Shown here: positions 1-7,732 of the stretch, in pieces | Numbering within the stretch: position 1 is the first letter of the stretch | Layout: every line of letters starts with the position of its first letter | From: Epithemia pelagica | Taxonomy: Eukaryota > Bacillariophyta > Bacillariophyceae > Surirellales > Surirellaceae | Assembly: GCA_946965045.2 (NCBI GenBank) | Contig: OX337229.1 | Location: 3,844,001-3,908,000 of the forward strand | Length of the DNA: 64,000 nucleotides | Reading direction: 5' to 3' | Program-made: the position numbers and the translations under genes | The notes under the pieces: model-generated | Told to the model about the DNA's origin: nothing | Databases searched by the model: none | The model's input: only the letters and a program-made list of their open reading frames with translations

Positions 1-263
1 GCGCTAATTGATAGCATCCCACCGTTGCTCCCGTACTTGGAGCGCTGTAAAAGAACGACACCTCGATCCACCACAAGCGTCCCCTTTCCACCTTTCCCAT
101 CACGAGCACGAGCGGCGTCTTGGACGTACACATTCACGCCCGCTTTGCCATAGATCGTTGCTCGGCTACCATGGAGCTGAATCTCGCTCCCGTCATCTTG
201 CATCACGTTGAACCCATTTGCAAGGAGAAGTCTATTGCGCGATTCGTGCTCGTATTCCGACAT
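1..263 (-). CDS. hypothetical protein, N-terminal part only (runs off left edge)
   Basis: On the minus strand an ATG at 263-261 opens 87 codons without a stop up to the window edge, so only the N-terminus is present. The peptide begins MSEYEHESRNRLLLANG and is Gly- and Val-rich towards the edge, with a motif GKGGKGTLVVDRG. It has no signal peptide or membrane segment in this part. I do not recognise the family. Codon use and the uninterrupted frame on the strand opposite two short overlapping plus-strand frames favour this frame as the coding one. It is divergent from the gene at 753. The real start could be further upstream only if spliced. Confidence 0.55.
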   Translation of the reverse strand, partial: MSEYEHESRNRLLLANGFNVMQDDGSEIQLHGSRATIYGKAGVNVYVQDAARARDGKGGKGTLVVDRGVVLLQRSKYGSNGGMLSIS

Positions 264-752
264 CGTCCTTCGTCCATCGTAAATGTAGAAAATATGAAGG
301 GTGAGACGCGATGAGTCGCACAGTGCAAAACAAGTTTGAGATAGGCACTTATCTCTTTTCCTACTCCTTATTGGATTGTCAAATGAAAAGTCTTTAGTTA
401 GAGGAGCTTGCCACTCAGATGGCCGATCAATTCTCTCCTCTCTGCACGAAAGGACGAACACGTCCGTGGTATCCAGTCGGCTTGCATAAAAATGCAGTTG
501 TGGTTTGGGGGAAACGGTGGGGACTTTCTACAATTGCCACTCGGGATTAATTAAAACAACGTGACGATATGCTTAAGAAAAGTTCCATCCGTTGAAGCGC
601 GTGCCCTCCACAATTTACAGCGCGACAAGATTTTAATGTGAGACGACTGGTCGATCATCAATCAAATAACAAGAGCAACCTTCCCATAAAGGCATAAAGG
701 ACAGCAAGGAAAAGAAAACAGACGACAAAAGCAAGGACAAAGAAAGAAAGAC
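264..752. other. intergenic, divergent promoter region
   Basis: About 490 bp separate the left-edge gene (minus) from the gene starting at 753 (plus). I see no coding frame or repeat. The stretch just before 753 is purine-rich (aag/aaaga runs), as is common in 5' leaders here. It presumably holds both promoters. Confidence 0.4.
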
Positions 753-1265
753 ATGTCGCTCTACATCGACAAGCGCCGTGTTAGTGCGAGGCTCCAAGGC
801 CGTACGACCAAAAGTGTTGTCACAACTGGTGCATCCAAACCCACTATGCGCCCAACCCAAAAAGGTGCCCACAAGAACAACAAGAACAACAACAACGACA
901 ACAATGCGAAAGCCGTAGATACGGAGAAGAAGAAGGAGATCTTGCTCGGGTGTGATGCAATTGGTGTGGAAATGAGTCGATCATCAATCCTCAAGATGAG
1001 AAACGATTTCCTGGAACATGGATCGAACGGAGGGAGCAACACTCCAGTGCGCCATTCCAAGATCAATTTTGCTGATGAGATCAGCCCCATCCCTGAAGAC
1101 AATCAGAAGCCTTCGTCCCGTTTATCCACCCTGAGCACCGCCTCCATACGTAGCCTCAAGAGTGCATCTTCCCGTGGAACTGCTGTAGACAGCGATCTTT
1201 CGTTCGACTTTGCCGAGACTCAACAAGATGACGGTGACTTCCTCTTCAACACCTATGGAAAATAA
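753..1265 (+). CDS. small basic Ser/Lys/Asn-rich protein, unknown
   Basis: Single-exon frame of 170 residues. The N-terminal third is basic (RRVSARLQGR), followed by an Asn/Lys low-complexity stretch near residues 45-53, then a more ordinary segment (residues 65-110) that includes KMRNDFLEHGS and KINFADEISPIP. A Ser-rich segment (120-145) precedes an acidic, aromatic tail. It has no signal peptide, membrane segment or known domain. The INFADEISPIPED segment resembles short linear regulatory motifs, but I cannot assign a function. The overlapping minus-strand frame is hydrophobic by mirror of the Lys codons and was rejected. Confidence reflects a good start context and composition only. Confidence 0.5.
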   Translation: MSLYIDKRRVSARLQGRTTKSVVTTGASKPTMRPTQKGAHKNNKNNNNDNNAKAVDTEKKKEILLGCDAIGVEMSRSSILKMRNDFLEHGSNGGSNTPVRHSKINFADEISPIPEDNQKPSSRLSTLSTASIRSLKSASSRGTAVDSDLSFDFAETQQDDGDFLFNTYGK

Positions 1266-1345
1266 ATGATAGTTAAGCCTGTCAAGTATAGCAATGACGA
1301 TAAATATGGAAACATAAGCTTTAGAGTTGGATCATAGCGCGGCTT

Positions 1346-1866
1346 CGTCCATTGGTCCAAAATCCTTGTGCTCCGTAGCACGACGAATGATTGTCCATGG
1401 ATGATCGCCTCGATCATGAGGACCATGGCCCCTAAGCCGGATCTGAGACTTGTGTAACCTAACTTAGTCTCTATAGTAACAAGCAAAAAAGTAGGACGTC
1501 CAGAGGGACCATTGTCGAATATTGGCATGGCATCGTCCATTGGTCCAAAATCCTTGTGCTCCGTGGCACGACGAATGATTGTCCATGGATGATCGCCTCG
1601 ATCATGAGGACCATGGCCCCTACGCCGGATCTGAGACTTGTATAACCTAACTTAGTCTCTATAGTAAGGGGCAAAAAAGTAGGACGTCCAGAGGGACCAT
1701 TCTCGAATATTGGCATGGCATCGTCCATTGGTCCAAAATCCTTGTGCTTGGTGGCACAACGAATGATTGTCCATGGATGATCGCCTCGATCATGAGGACC
1801 ATGGCCCCTACGCCGGATCTGAGACTTGTATAACCTAACTTAGTCTCTATAGTAACGGTCAAAGAA
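1346..1866. repeat. satellite subfamily A, 188 bp unit, about 2.8 copies
   Basis: The phrase cgtccattggtccaaaatcc recurs at 1346, 1534 and 1722, giving an exact period of 188 bp. Copies differ at only a few positions. Each unit contains a 7 bp inverted repeat, atgatcg-cct-cgatcat, flanked by two ccatgg sites. The third copy is cut short where subfamily B begins, at the shared phrase gtaggacgtc. Minus-strand ORFs through this block are an effect of the repeat unit and are not genes. Confidence 0.9.
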
Positions 1867-2793
1867 GTAGGACGTCTGGAGCGGCCGTATCCATGGAGCC
1901 GGGTCTCGTCATCCTTTGGTCAAAAACTCGTGTTGTGTGTGATGCTTCGAAAAGAAGCGTCCATCGATGGATGGCCTTTTCTCAATGGCCATATCACCGA
2001 TGATCAATCTGATACCTCAGATCGCTAAAGTAGAGCCTAACATAAAAGACTACTAAGTAGGACGTCTGGAGCGGCCATATCCATGGAGCCGGGTCTCTTC
2101 ATCCTTTGGTCGAAAACTCGTGTTGTGTGTGATGCGTCGAAAAGAAGCGTCCATCGATGGATGGCCTTTTCTCAATGGCCATACCACTGATGATCAATCT
2201 GATACCTCAGATCGCTAAAGTAGAGCCTAACATAAAAGACTACTAAGTAGGACGTCTGGAGCGGCCATATCCATGGAGCCGGGTCTCTTCATCCTTTGGT
2301 CGAAAACTCGTGTTGTGTGTGATGCGTCGAAAAGAAGCGTCCATCGATGGATGGCCTTTTCTCAATGGCCATATCACCGATGATCAATCTGATACCTCAG
2401 ATCGCTAAAGTAGAGCCTAACATAAAAGACTTCTAAGTCGGACGTCTGGAGCGGCCATATCCATGGAGCCGGGTCTCGTCATCCTTTGGTCGAAAACTCC
2501 TGTTGTGTGTGATGCGTCGAAAAGAAGCGTCCATCGATGCGCTAAAGTAGAGCCTAACATAAAAGACGACTAAGTAGGACGTCTGGAGCGGCCATATCCA
2601 TGGAGCCGGGTCTCGTCATCCTTTGGTCGAAAACTCGTGTTGTGTGTGATGCGTCGAAAAGAAGCGTCCATCGATGGATGGCCCTTTCTCAATGGCCATA
2701 TCACCGATGATCAATCTGATACCTCAGATCGCTAAAGTAGAGCCTAACATAAAAGACTAGTAGGACGTCTGGAGCGGCCGTATTCATGGAGCT
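1867..2793. repeat. satellite subfamily B, 190 bp unit, five copies plus a stub
   Basis: The phrase gtaggacgtctggagcggcc (one copy reads gtcgg) starts at 1867, 2057, 2247, 2437, 2574 and 2760. Periods are 190, 190, 190, 137 and 186. The 2437 copy lacks 53 bp between a shared atcg at each end, consistent with a microhomology deletion. Each full copy contains the 12 bp palindrome tccatcgatgga. The unit has the same order of landmarks as subfamily A (gtaggacgtc, ccatgg, tcgtc-ttggtc-aaaa, then cgtccat-gatgg), so the two look like diverged versions of one ancestral satellite. Confidence 0.9.
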
Positions 2794-3664
2794 GACTTCG
2801 ACGAATGAGTAGGCTAATCTCATGTGGTCCGTGCCACGTCGAAAAATCGACGCAATGGTGTGGAAGCTCGTTGGCATCCTATGCTTGGGGATAGCCTATA
2901 TGGGTCAATAGTGTTCTCATTTACACTAATGTCGATAACATATTTTAATTTCATGGCAATTGGTCAAGTATTGGTGGAGAAATCGCATGGTGAATGTACC
3001 GGCCAACGGGCAATCTAGCGGCCAAATCGCAAAAAAAAAAAAATGACCCTACAATGATGAGAGAGAACTCGATGACGATGGCAGATATGGAAAAAGTGCC
3101 CGGTGGGGACCTAAAGCATTGTCTGAAGATGATTTCTATCATCCCATTTCTATGGAGGTGCTATATTGAGCTAGTAATCGTTAAAGACCACCATGGTCAT
3201 TTGGCCGCTAAAATGCAGGGTCTGGCCGTATCACCCGTGAAGGCACTAGGAGCAGGTAGCTACCCTACTCCGAGGCTGAGCTACTCCCGCGTGTCCAGCA
3301 CTCTCTTCGGTAATATCTATTTTACTATAGGAGTACATGCTAGCTTGCTAGGTAGTAGGAGTACTGTTTACTCTAGCCAGGGAACAGAGAACAGACAGAC
3401 AGACAGTGACAGAGCCCCCAGCCAGATGAGAATTCGCGATTCAATACAATTGGTTCTCTTTTCGAAATTTGAATTCTTCGGTAGGGCGGACTTCTCATCT
3501 TGACACCATCAACCATCATCCTGGAACGACGAACGCAAAGATTGCTTCGCGGCTCTGGGTTTGGGTCGGCTGTCGGCTGCAACTGTAGTTTGTATCCTGT
3601 ATTCATCAAGTTCGCTTGCTTCATTCCCGCGGATCATAAAACCGACCAAAAATATAATCACAAC
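2794..3664. other. intergenic, no supported gene
   Basis: About 870 bp. It contains a run of 13 A at 3031-3043 and a 12 bp inverted repeat, tagcggccaaat at 3016-3027 against atttggccgcta at 3199-3210. It also has several ctactcc/gtagctacc motifs like those in other intergenic stretches of this window. An open frame at 2994-3503 crosses the poly-A run and lacks any domain, so I do not call it. The last 150 bp are the upstream region and 5' leader of the IF1 gene. Confidence 0.45.
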
Positions 3665-4111
3665 ATGCTTGCCACGACATCATACAAACTCTTGTCCAGG
3701 ACACCCGTTCTAGCTACTCGGATGGCACCTCGTGTTATTGGCACTCGAAATTTCGGTATTGGAGATCAACTGGGTAAAAAGGTACGTGCTTACCATGATT
3801 TATTGGGATGCATCAACGGGACAAATCCGAACCCTTTATTCCGCAATGTTTCGCGATTCTCATTCCGTCGGTTGTTTATGAATATACAGGAAAAAGTAGA
3901 AGAAGATCGCTATATGCGTGATTTGGAACGACAGTATGTAGAGAAGAAGAAGGCGGAGATGGCTGAAAAAATGGCTGCAGAGGAAGAAGAAAAGTTCAAA
4001 GACGTAATTGCACCAGCAATGGCGGAAGCTGAGGTGCTTCTATCTAAGACTGGTGATTCTGTGAGCCACGATGCCCTGGAGAACCTTGCCAAGTGGAAGG
4101 CTGGTGTCTAG
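3665..4111 (+). CDS. mitochondrial ATPase inhibitor IF1-like
   Basis: Two exons: 3665-3781 and 3890-4111, with a 108 bp GT-AG intron (aaaag|gtacgt ... atacag|gaaaaa). The spliced protein has 112 residues. Residues 1-28 are basic with Ser/Thr/Arg and no acids, as in a mitochondrial presequence. The junction rebuilds the IF1 signature GKKEKVEEDRYMRDLE, which corresponds to the inhibitory segment that binds the F1-ATPase alpha/beta interface. A long Glu/Lys/Ala coiled coil follows (about residues 40-80). IF1 blocks ATP hydrolysis by F1Fo when the proton gradient collapses. The intron is a multiple of three and has no stop, so an unspliced message would insert 36 residues exactly in the inhibitory segment. 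The intron call rests on the restored family motif. Confidence 0.8.
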   Translation: MLATTSYKLLSRTPVLATRMAPRVIGTRNFGIGDQLGKKVRAYHDLLGCINGTNPNPLFRNVSRFSFRRLFMNIQEKVEEDRYMRDLERQYVEKKKAEMAEKMAAEEEEKFKDVIAPAMAEAEVLLSKTGDSVSHDALENLAKWKAGV

Positions 4112-4440
4112 TGGGTTCGAATTGTTTCTCATCAGCACACGGCTGCAAAGGTGACAATTCTTGACGGATTCATGCTTTGGCGTGGACATTTCGTTGAATT
4201 GAATAGATTATTAATATTAATGGGACAAGCAGTGCCACACATGCCGACGCAATAAACCAAAATTGCCGATTGGATCTTTCACTGTTGCGTCAGTAACGGT
4301 CCATTGTTATCTGTATCAAGACCAATTCAGCTTTAGGCGAGGCTGAAACACATTGAAAGGAGGCGAGGGGGTTACAAATGATGTTTCGACGGGATCGATG
4401 ACGCCGCCTAACTACCTATCAGCAGAGGAACAGGACTATC
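4112..4440. other. intergenic downstream of IF1
   Basis: About 330 bp of 3' flanking sequence with no coding frame that I can support. It includes an AT-rich patch near 4200-4220 that may belong to the IF1 3' end. Confidence 0.35.
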
Positions 4441-4604
4441 GCTACGAACTAAATTCTGCATGACAAAAGTTTCAAAGCAATCGCACTGCAAATGCTTCAT
4501 TTCATTTGGTACGGAACGAAAGGCTACGAACTAAATTCTGCATGACAAAAGTTTCAAAGCAATCGCACTGCAAATGCTTCATTTCATTTGGTACGGAACG
4601 AATG
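4441..4604. repeat. 82 bp direct tandem duplication
   Basis: Copy 1 is 4441-4522 and copy 2 is 4523-4604, beginning gctacgaactaaattctgc. They differ at one position near the end (aag versus atg). The near-identity indicates a recent duplication. It lies about 150 bp upstream of the transposon insertion at 4764. Confidence 0.95.
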
Positions 4605-4763
4605 GCGTCTTTGAATGGCAGCAACAGATGATTAGGAGCAGAATGAACAGCATGGTTATGTGTAAGGTTACCTTCTGTAATGAAATCTTTGACCCACAGA
4701 ACTGATGGAAAGACGATCAGTCGCCTTATGGTAGCACATTGTAAGGCGCAACACGTTTACAAA

Positions 4764-5497
4764 TTACCCCCAGCGGGGGTGGTTTTGAGGTTGTAGTTTC
4801 TGTTAACCACCCCCATACCTTTTTCCTGGCTCCAGTCGGCCGGCATATCTCATTCCTTCCACCACGATAACAACACGACAATCAAACTTTGTCGTTGCTG
4901 GTGACCTCCTACGGCCACCCCATCATGATCCGACCATCACATGCTTCATATTGGTACCATGGCAGTGCATTGTGAGGGGCACAGTGCATGCGGGCCATTC
5001 TAGGAAATGACCAATACAGTGACGCTGTAATACGGCACAATAGGAGACCATGATGGCATGAAAATACATGAGAGTTGAAGTTTGCTATCAATACACTGTG
5101 TAGCTACTACTGTGATGTGTATTGTGTACCAATAGGTGACCAAACAATGTAAGATAAGAGCCATATAGTTCCTTTGAGTTGCTTCGTTCGAAATGGCAAG
5201 ACGTCGCTTCCGTACCTGTGCCACGAGGCATGGCGCCTATGAGTCTGATGCATGATAGCCTTAACCTTTAAATTTTGGTGATGCCGATGCATCCTACACT
5301 ATTGGTTTGAGGTCTATGACTGGGAAGACAGGTTTGAAGAGTCCAAATAGGTGCACAACAACCTGTGCAACACCATGGTCCGTGTTGTTATCGTGGTGGA
5401 GGAAATGAGATATGCCGGCCGACTGGAAACAGGTGGCAAATAGGTATGGGTGGCTCAGAGAAATTACACCCTATAAGCCATCCCCGCTAGGGGGTAA
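4764..5497. mobile_element. 734 bp non-autonomous DNA transposon with ~115 bp TIRs and 8 bp TSD
   Basis: The ends are inverted repeats, 4764-4877 (left) and 5381-5497 (right). Read inward, both start TTACCCCC, then AGCGGGG, and end with a nearly identical ~46 bp block containing cagtcggccggcatatctca and ccaccacgataacaacacg. The direct repeat TTTACAAA flanks the element on both sides (4756-4763 and 5498-5505), an 8 bp target-site duplication. The interior (~500 bp) has no transposase frame, so it is non-autonomous. An 8 bp duplication fits hAT elements (TTTACAAA matches the nTnnnnAn preference of that group), while TIRs longer than 100 bp are more typical of Mutator-like elements, so the superfamily is open. 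The right TSD overlaps the first base of the downstream gene's ATG. Confidence 0.88.
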
Positions 5498-5504
5498 TTT
5501 ACAA

Positions 5505-6503
5505 ATGAAAAAAATGCCGGACGAAACAAGGAGAGTCAATGCAATGGTTGTCCGAAGTAATAGCAAACCGGTGCGGCTGTTGACCTCTTGGGTCTGTGCG
5601 TTCCTCCGTATCTTTCGGCGCTCTCCTGGACGCATTCTTTGCATGGTTCTGCTAATGGGGGTATTGATCCATCGCATAATTTCCTTCCGTCGAGCTCAAG
5701 CCGAGCTTATCCTGGCTCCCATTGCATCGATCTCTCGTAAATGTCCAAGTCCAAACTACAAAGTTCTCTTCAAGAAATCTCCGGAACAAAAGATCTGTTT
5801 GACAACCTTGACGGATGAAAAGAAAAAGTCATGGATCACACGTCTTCTGGGATGGAGAAATTTTGACGGCATGCTGCAATTAACTTGGGAAAACAAAGCT
5901 AGCTACTCTTCCAAGCACGGCTATCACGTGTTCGACGAATCATCCCAGCTTGACCCTAGCCGTCCAGCGAGTTGGAGTAAGATACGTGCTGTACAAAGGC
6001 TTCTGAGGGAAGAACAATGTTCCTGGGTACTCTGGCTCGATGCGGATGCTGTCATTATGAATTCCGAAAAAAGAATAGAAGAAATTCTACCCAGCGACCC
6101 AACAAAGCATTTAATTGTAACCGCAGATGACGGTGGCGGATTCAATGCTGGTGTTTGGATCATACACAACTCGGAATGGTCTTCGCAATTTTTGCAAGAA
6201 TGGTGGGATATGAAGTCGTTCGTGATGCCTCCTGGGTTTGCAAAGTCAGGTGACAACGACGCCCTTAAACACAAACTAAAGCACATGGAGGACTTTGATC
6301 AACATATTCTCTCTCCACCTCGGTGTTCCTTTAACAGTTTTGTCACAGGATCCGAGACAGGAACAAGAGCTCACAAAAAACTGGAGGAGGAAGAATGGTA
6401 CATGTCGGAAGGTCACTATCACAAGGGCGACTTCATTGCCCACGTGGCTGGGATTGATGGCAAAGTGAGCGTGATAAGAGAGTTACTAGCGCTGGCAGTG
6501 TGA
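5505..6503 (+). CDS. type II membrane glycosyltransferase, GT34-like (galactosyl/xylosyltransferase family)
   Basis: I start this gene at ATG 5505 (332 residues). The frame stays open to an ATG at 5412, but those 31 extra codons lie inside the transposon terminal repeat. From the 5505 start, residues 43-59 form a hydrophobic signal anchor preceded by Arg/Lys, giving a Golgi type II topology. The luminal domain has the family features: KICLTTLTDE at the start of the Rossmann-like fold, NKASYSSKHGYHVF, and the DxD metal/nucleotide-sugar motif in VLWLDADAVIMN (Asp179, Asp181). FNAGVWIIHNSEW and a late GDNDAL follow. Members transfer galactose or xylose from UDP-sugars to glycans; the acceptor cannot be told here. 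The 5' leader and promoter are now largely transposon sequence. Confidence 0.78.
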   Translation: MKKMPDETRRVNAMVVRSNSKPVRLLTSWVCAFLRIFRRSPGRILCMVLLMGVLIHRIISFRRAQAELILAPIASISRKCPSPNYKVLFKKSPEQKICLTTLTDEKKKSWITRLLGWRNFDGMLQLTWENKASYSSKHGYHVFDESSQLDPSRPASWSKIRAVQRLLREEQCSWVLWLDADAVIMNSEKRIEEILPSDPTKHLIVTADDGGGFNAGVWIIHNSEWSSQFLQEWWDMKSFVMPPGFAKSGDNDALKHKLKHMEDFDQHILSPPRCSFNSFVTGSETGTRAHKKLEEEEWYMSEGHYHKGDFIAHVAGIDGKVSVIRELLALAV

Positions 6504-6563
6504 CAACGTGACAATTCTCAGTGCTAGTAGCATTATTGTGGACCAGAAACACATGTTTCCTGC

Positions 6564-7224
6564 TTACTTGTCCTTAGAAAATGCCTCGATTACGTCCTTA
6601 GGTGCCTGCACCAGCTCAATAAGAACTCCGTTGCCTCCAATGGGACTCGTTTCATTTCCCTTTGGATGAATAAAGGCGACTAAATGGCCGGCTGCCCCTG
6701 TTCGAATTCCACCCGGAGTAAATCGAACGCCCTTTTCCTTCATCCATTCGACAGCTTTTTCCAGTTCGTCAACCCATAATCCCACATGATTTAATGGAGG
6801 CTTGTGAACCTGGAGAACAGAACACAATCGAGTTTTGTGTGTGTTAGTTTTGATCCGATTGATGAACCAATGTCTGTTAGCTAGTAGGTAGATGTACCTT
6901 TGGGCTCTTGTCTGGATCGATGGGTGTCATCAAGTCAACTTCCACTGTAAAGGGGCAAGGACCTAGCTGCAAAATATCTTCCTCTACATTTTCTTTCTCG
7001 ATACGATGCGTAGAAGAAGGAGAAAGGCCGAGGACGTCTTGCCACAAGGAAGCCAAGGCAGAGCGATCCTCGGAACCAACCGCAATTTGTTGGACACCCA
7101 GGATTTGGAACGGTCGACGAGATGAGGACAAGAATCGGACGGGTGCCGTTGTGATTGCAGGCACAACGGTGTGCCTAAAACGAGACCTGGAAATGAGGTT
7201 ACGACCGGAAACAAGGAACATCAT
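6564..7224 (-). CDS. MCEE: mitochondrial methylmalonyl-CoA epimerase-like VOC protein
   Basis: Two exons on the minus strand, 7224-6898 and 6809-6564, with an 88 bp intron (cccaaag|gtacat ... ctccag|gttcac). The spliced protein has 190 residues. Residues 1-38 are Arg/Ser-rich with no acids ([20 protein letters not shown]), a typical mitochondrial presequence. Two VOC beta-alpha-beta-beta-beta halves follow: [13 protein letters not shown] at about 41 and [20 protein letters not shown] just after the junction. The segment AFIHPK ... [10 protein letters not shown] is close to the metal-binding end of methylmalonyl-CoA epimerases. These convert the S to the R epimer on the way from propionyl-CoA to succinyl-CoA. 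A general glyoxalase-like role is the alternative. It is divergent from the acyl-CoA dehydrogenase gene at 7733. Confidence 0.7.
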
Positions 7225-7732
7225 TCATTGTGATATCCCATTCCCCCATGGCAAAAAATGCGGGGGAGATTGGTGGCAGTCGCACTTTAATGTAGCGCGT
7301 GACGTGGAATGCGAACTCCGTGAAAGGCTGATGGTGATGGAGAAGAGCGCCGTCATTGAATGAAGGTGTCAAGTGTCACGAGTGCACCGAAAATGCCAGT
7401 AAGATCCAAAAACCAGAAGGAACGACGGCAAGAGTTTGACAGTTCGTTCCCACACTCCCACCACTGATTGACGGTCCAAAGCTTCTCGCAAAACACACAA
7501 GTTGACGGAAAAGCGTTCTTCTTTCGAGATCCTTCATGTAAGTCGTCTCGTTTCCGCTCGTTTCCGAGGATAAAATCGTTTCTATTGAACATTCGAAAAT
7601 AAAACTTGCTGGTCACAGAATTATTCTCACTCTGGTCTCGAATACTTGTATGCAGAAACAACACTCTCTTGCGTCTCCATTCCCACCAGTTGACACGTCT
7701 TTTTCCAGTCGTCTCGTGACACAGAAGACAAG
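7225..7732. promoter_or_regulatory. shared divergent promoter region, epimerase / acyl-CoA dehydrogenase
   Basis: 508 bp lie between two divergent start codons. No coding frame is convincing here. The arrangement would allow co-regulation of two acyl-CoA catabolic genes, but I cannot point to a specific binding site. Confidence 0.4.

Noticed and set aside
1253-1862. Three related minus-strand ORFs (MDDAMPIF..., MTVTIETKLG...)
   Set aside because: They are translations of the 188 bp satellite unit; their similarity follows from the repeat and there is no start or domain evidence.
2994-3503. Plus-strand ORF of 169 codons
   Set aside because: It crosses a 13-base poly-A run, has no domain and no splice or start evidence, and sits in a region with intergenic-type motifs.
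5412-5504. Upstream start giving a 31-residue N-terminal extension of the glycosyltransferase
   Set aside because: The extension is inside the transposon terminal inverted repeat; kept as a possible translated form only in the finding.
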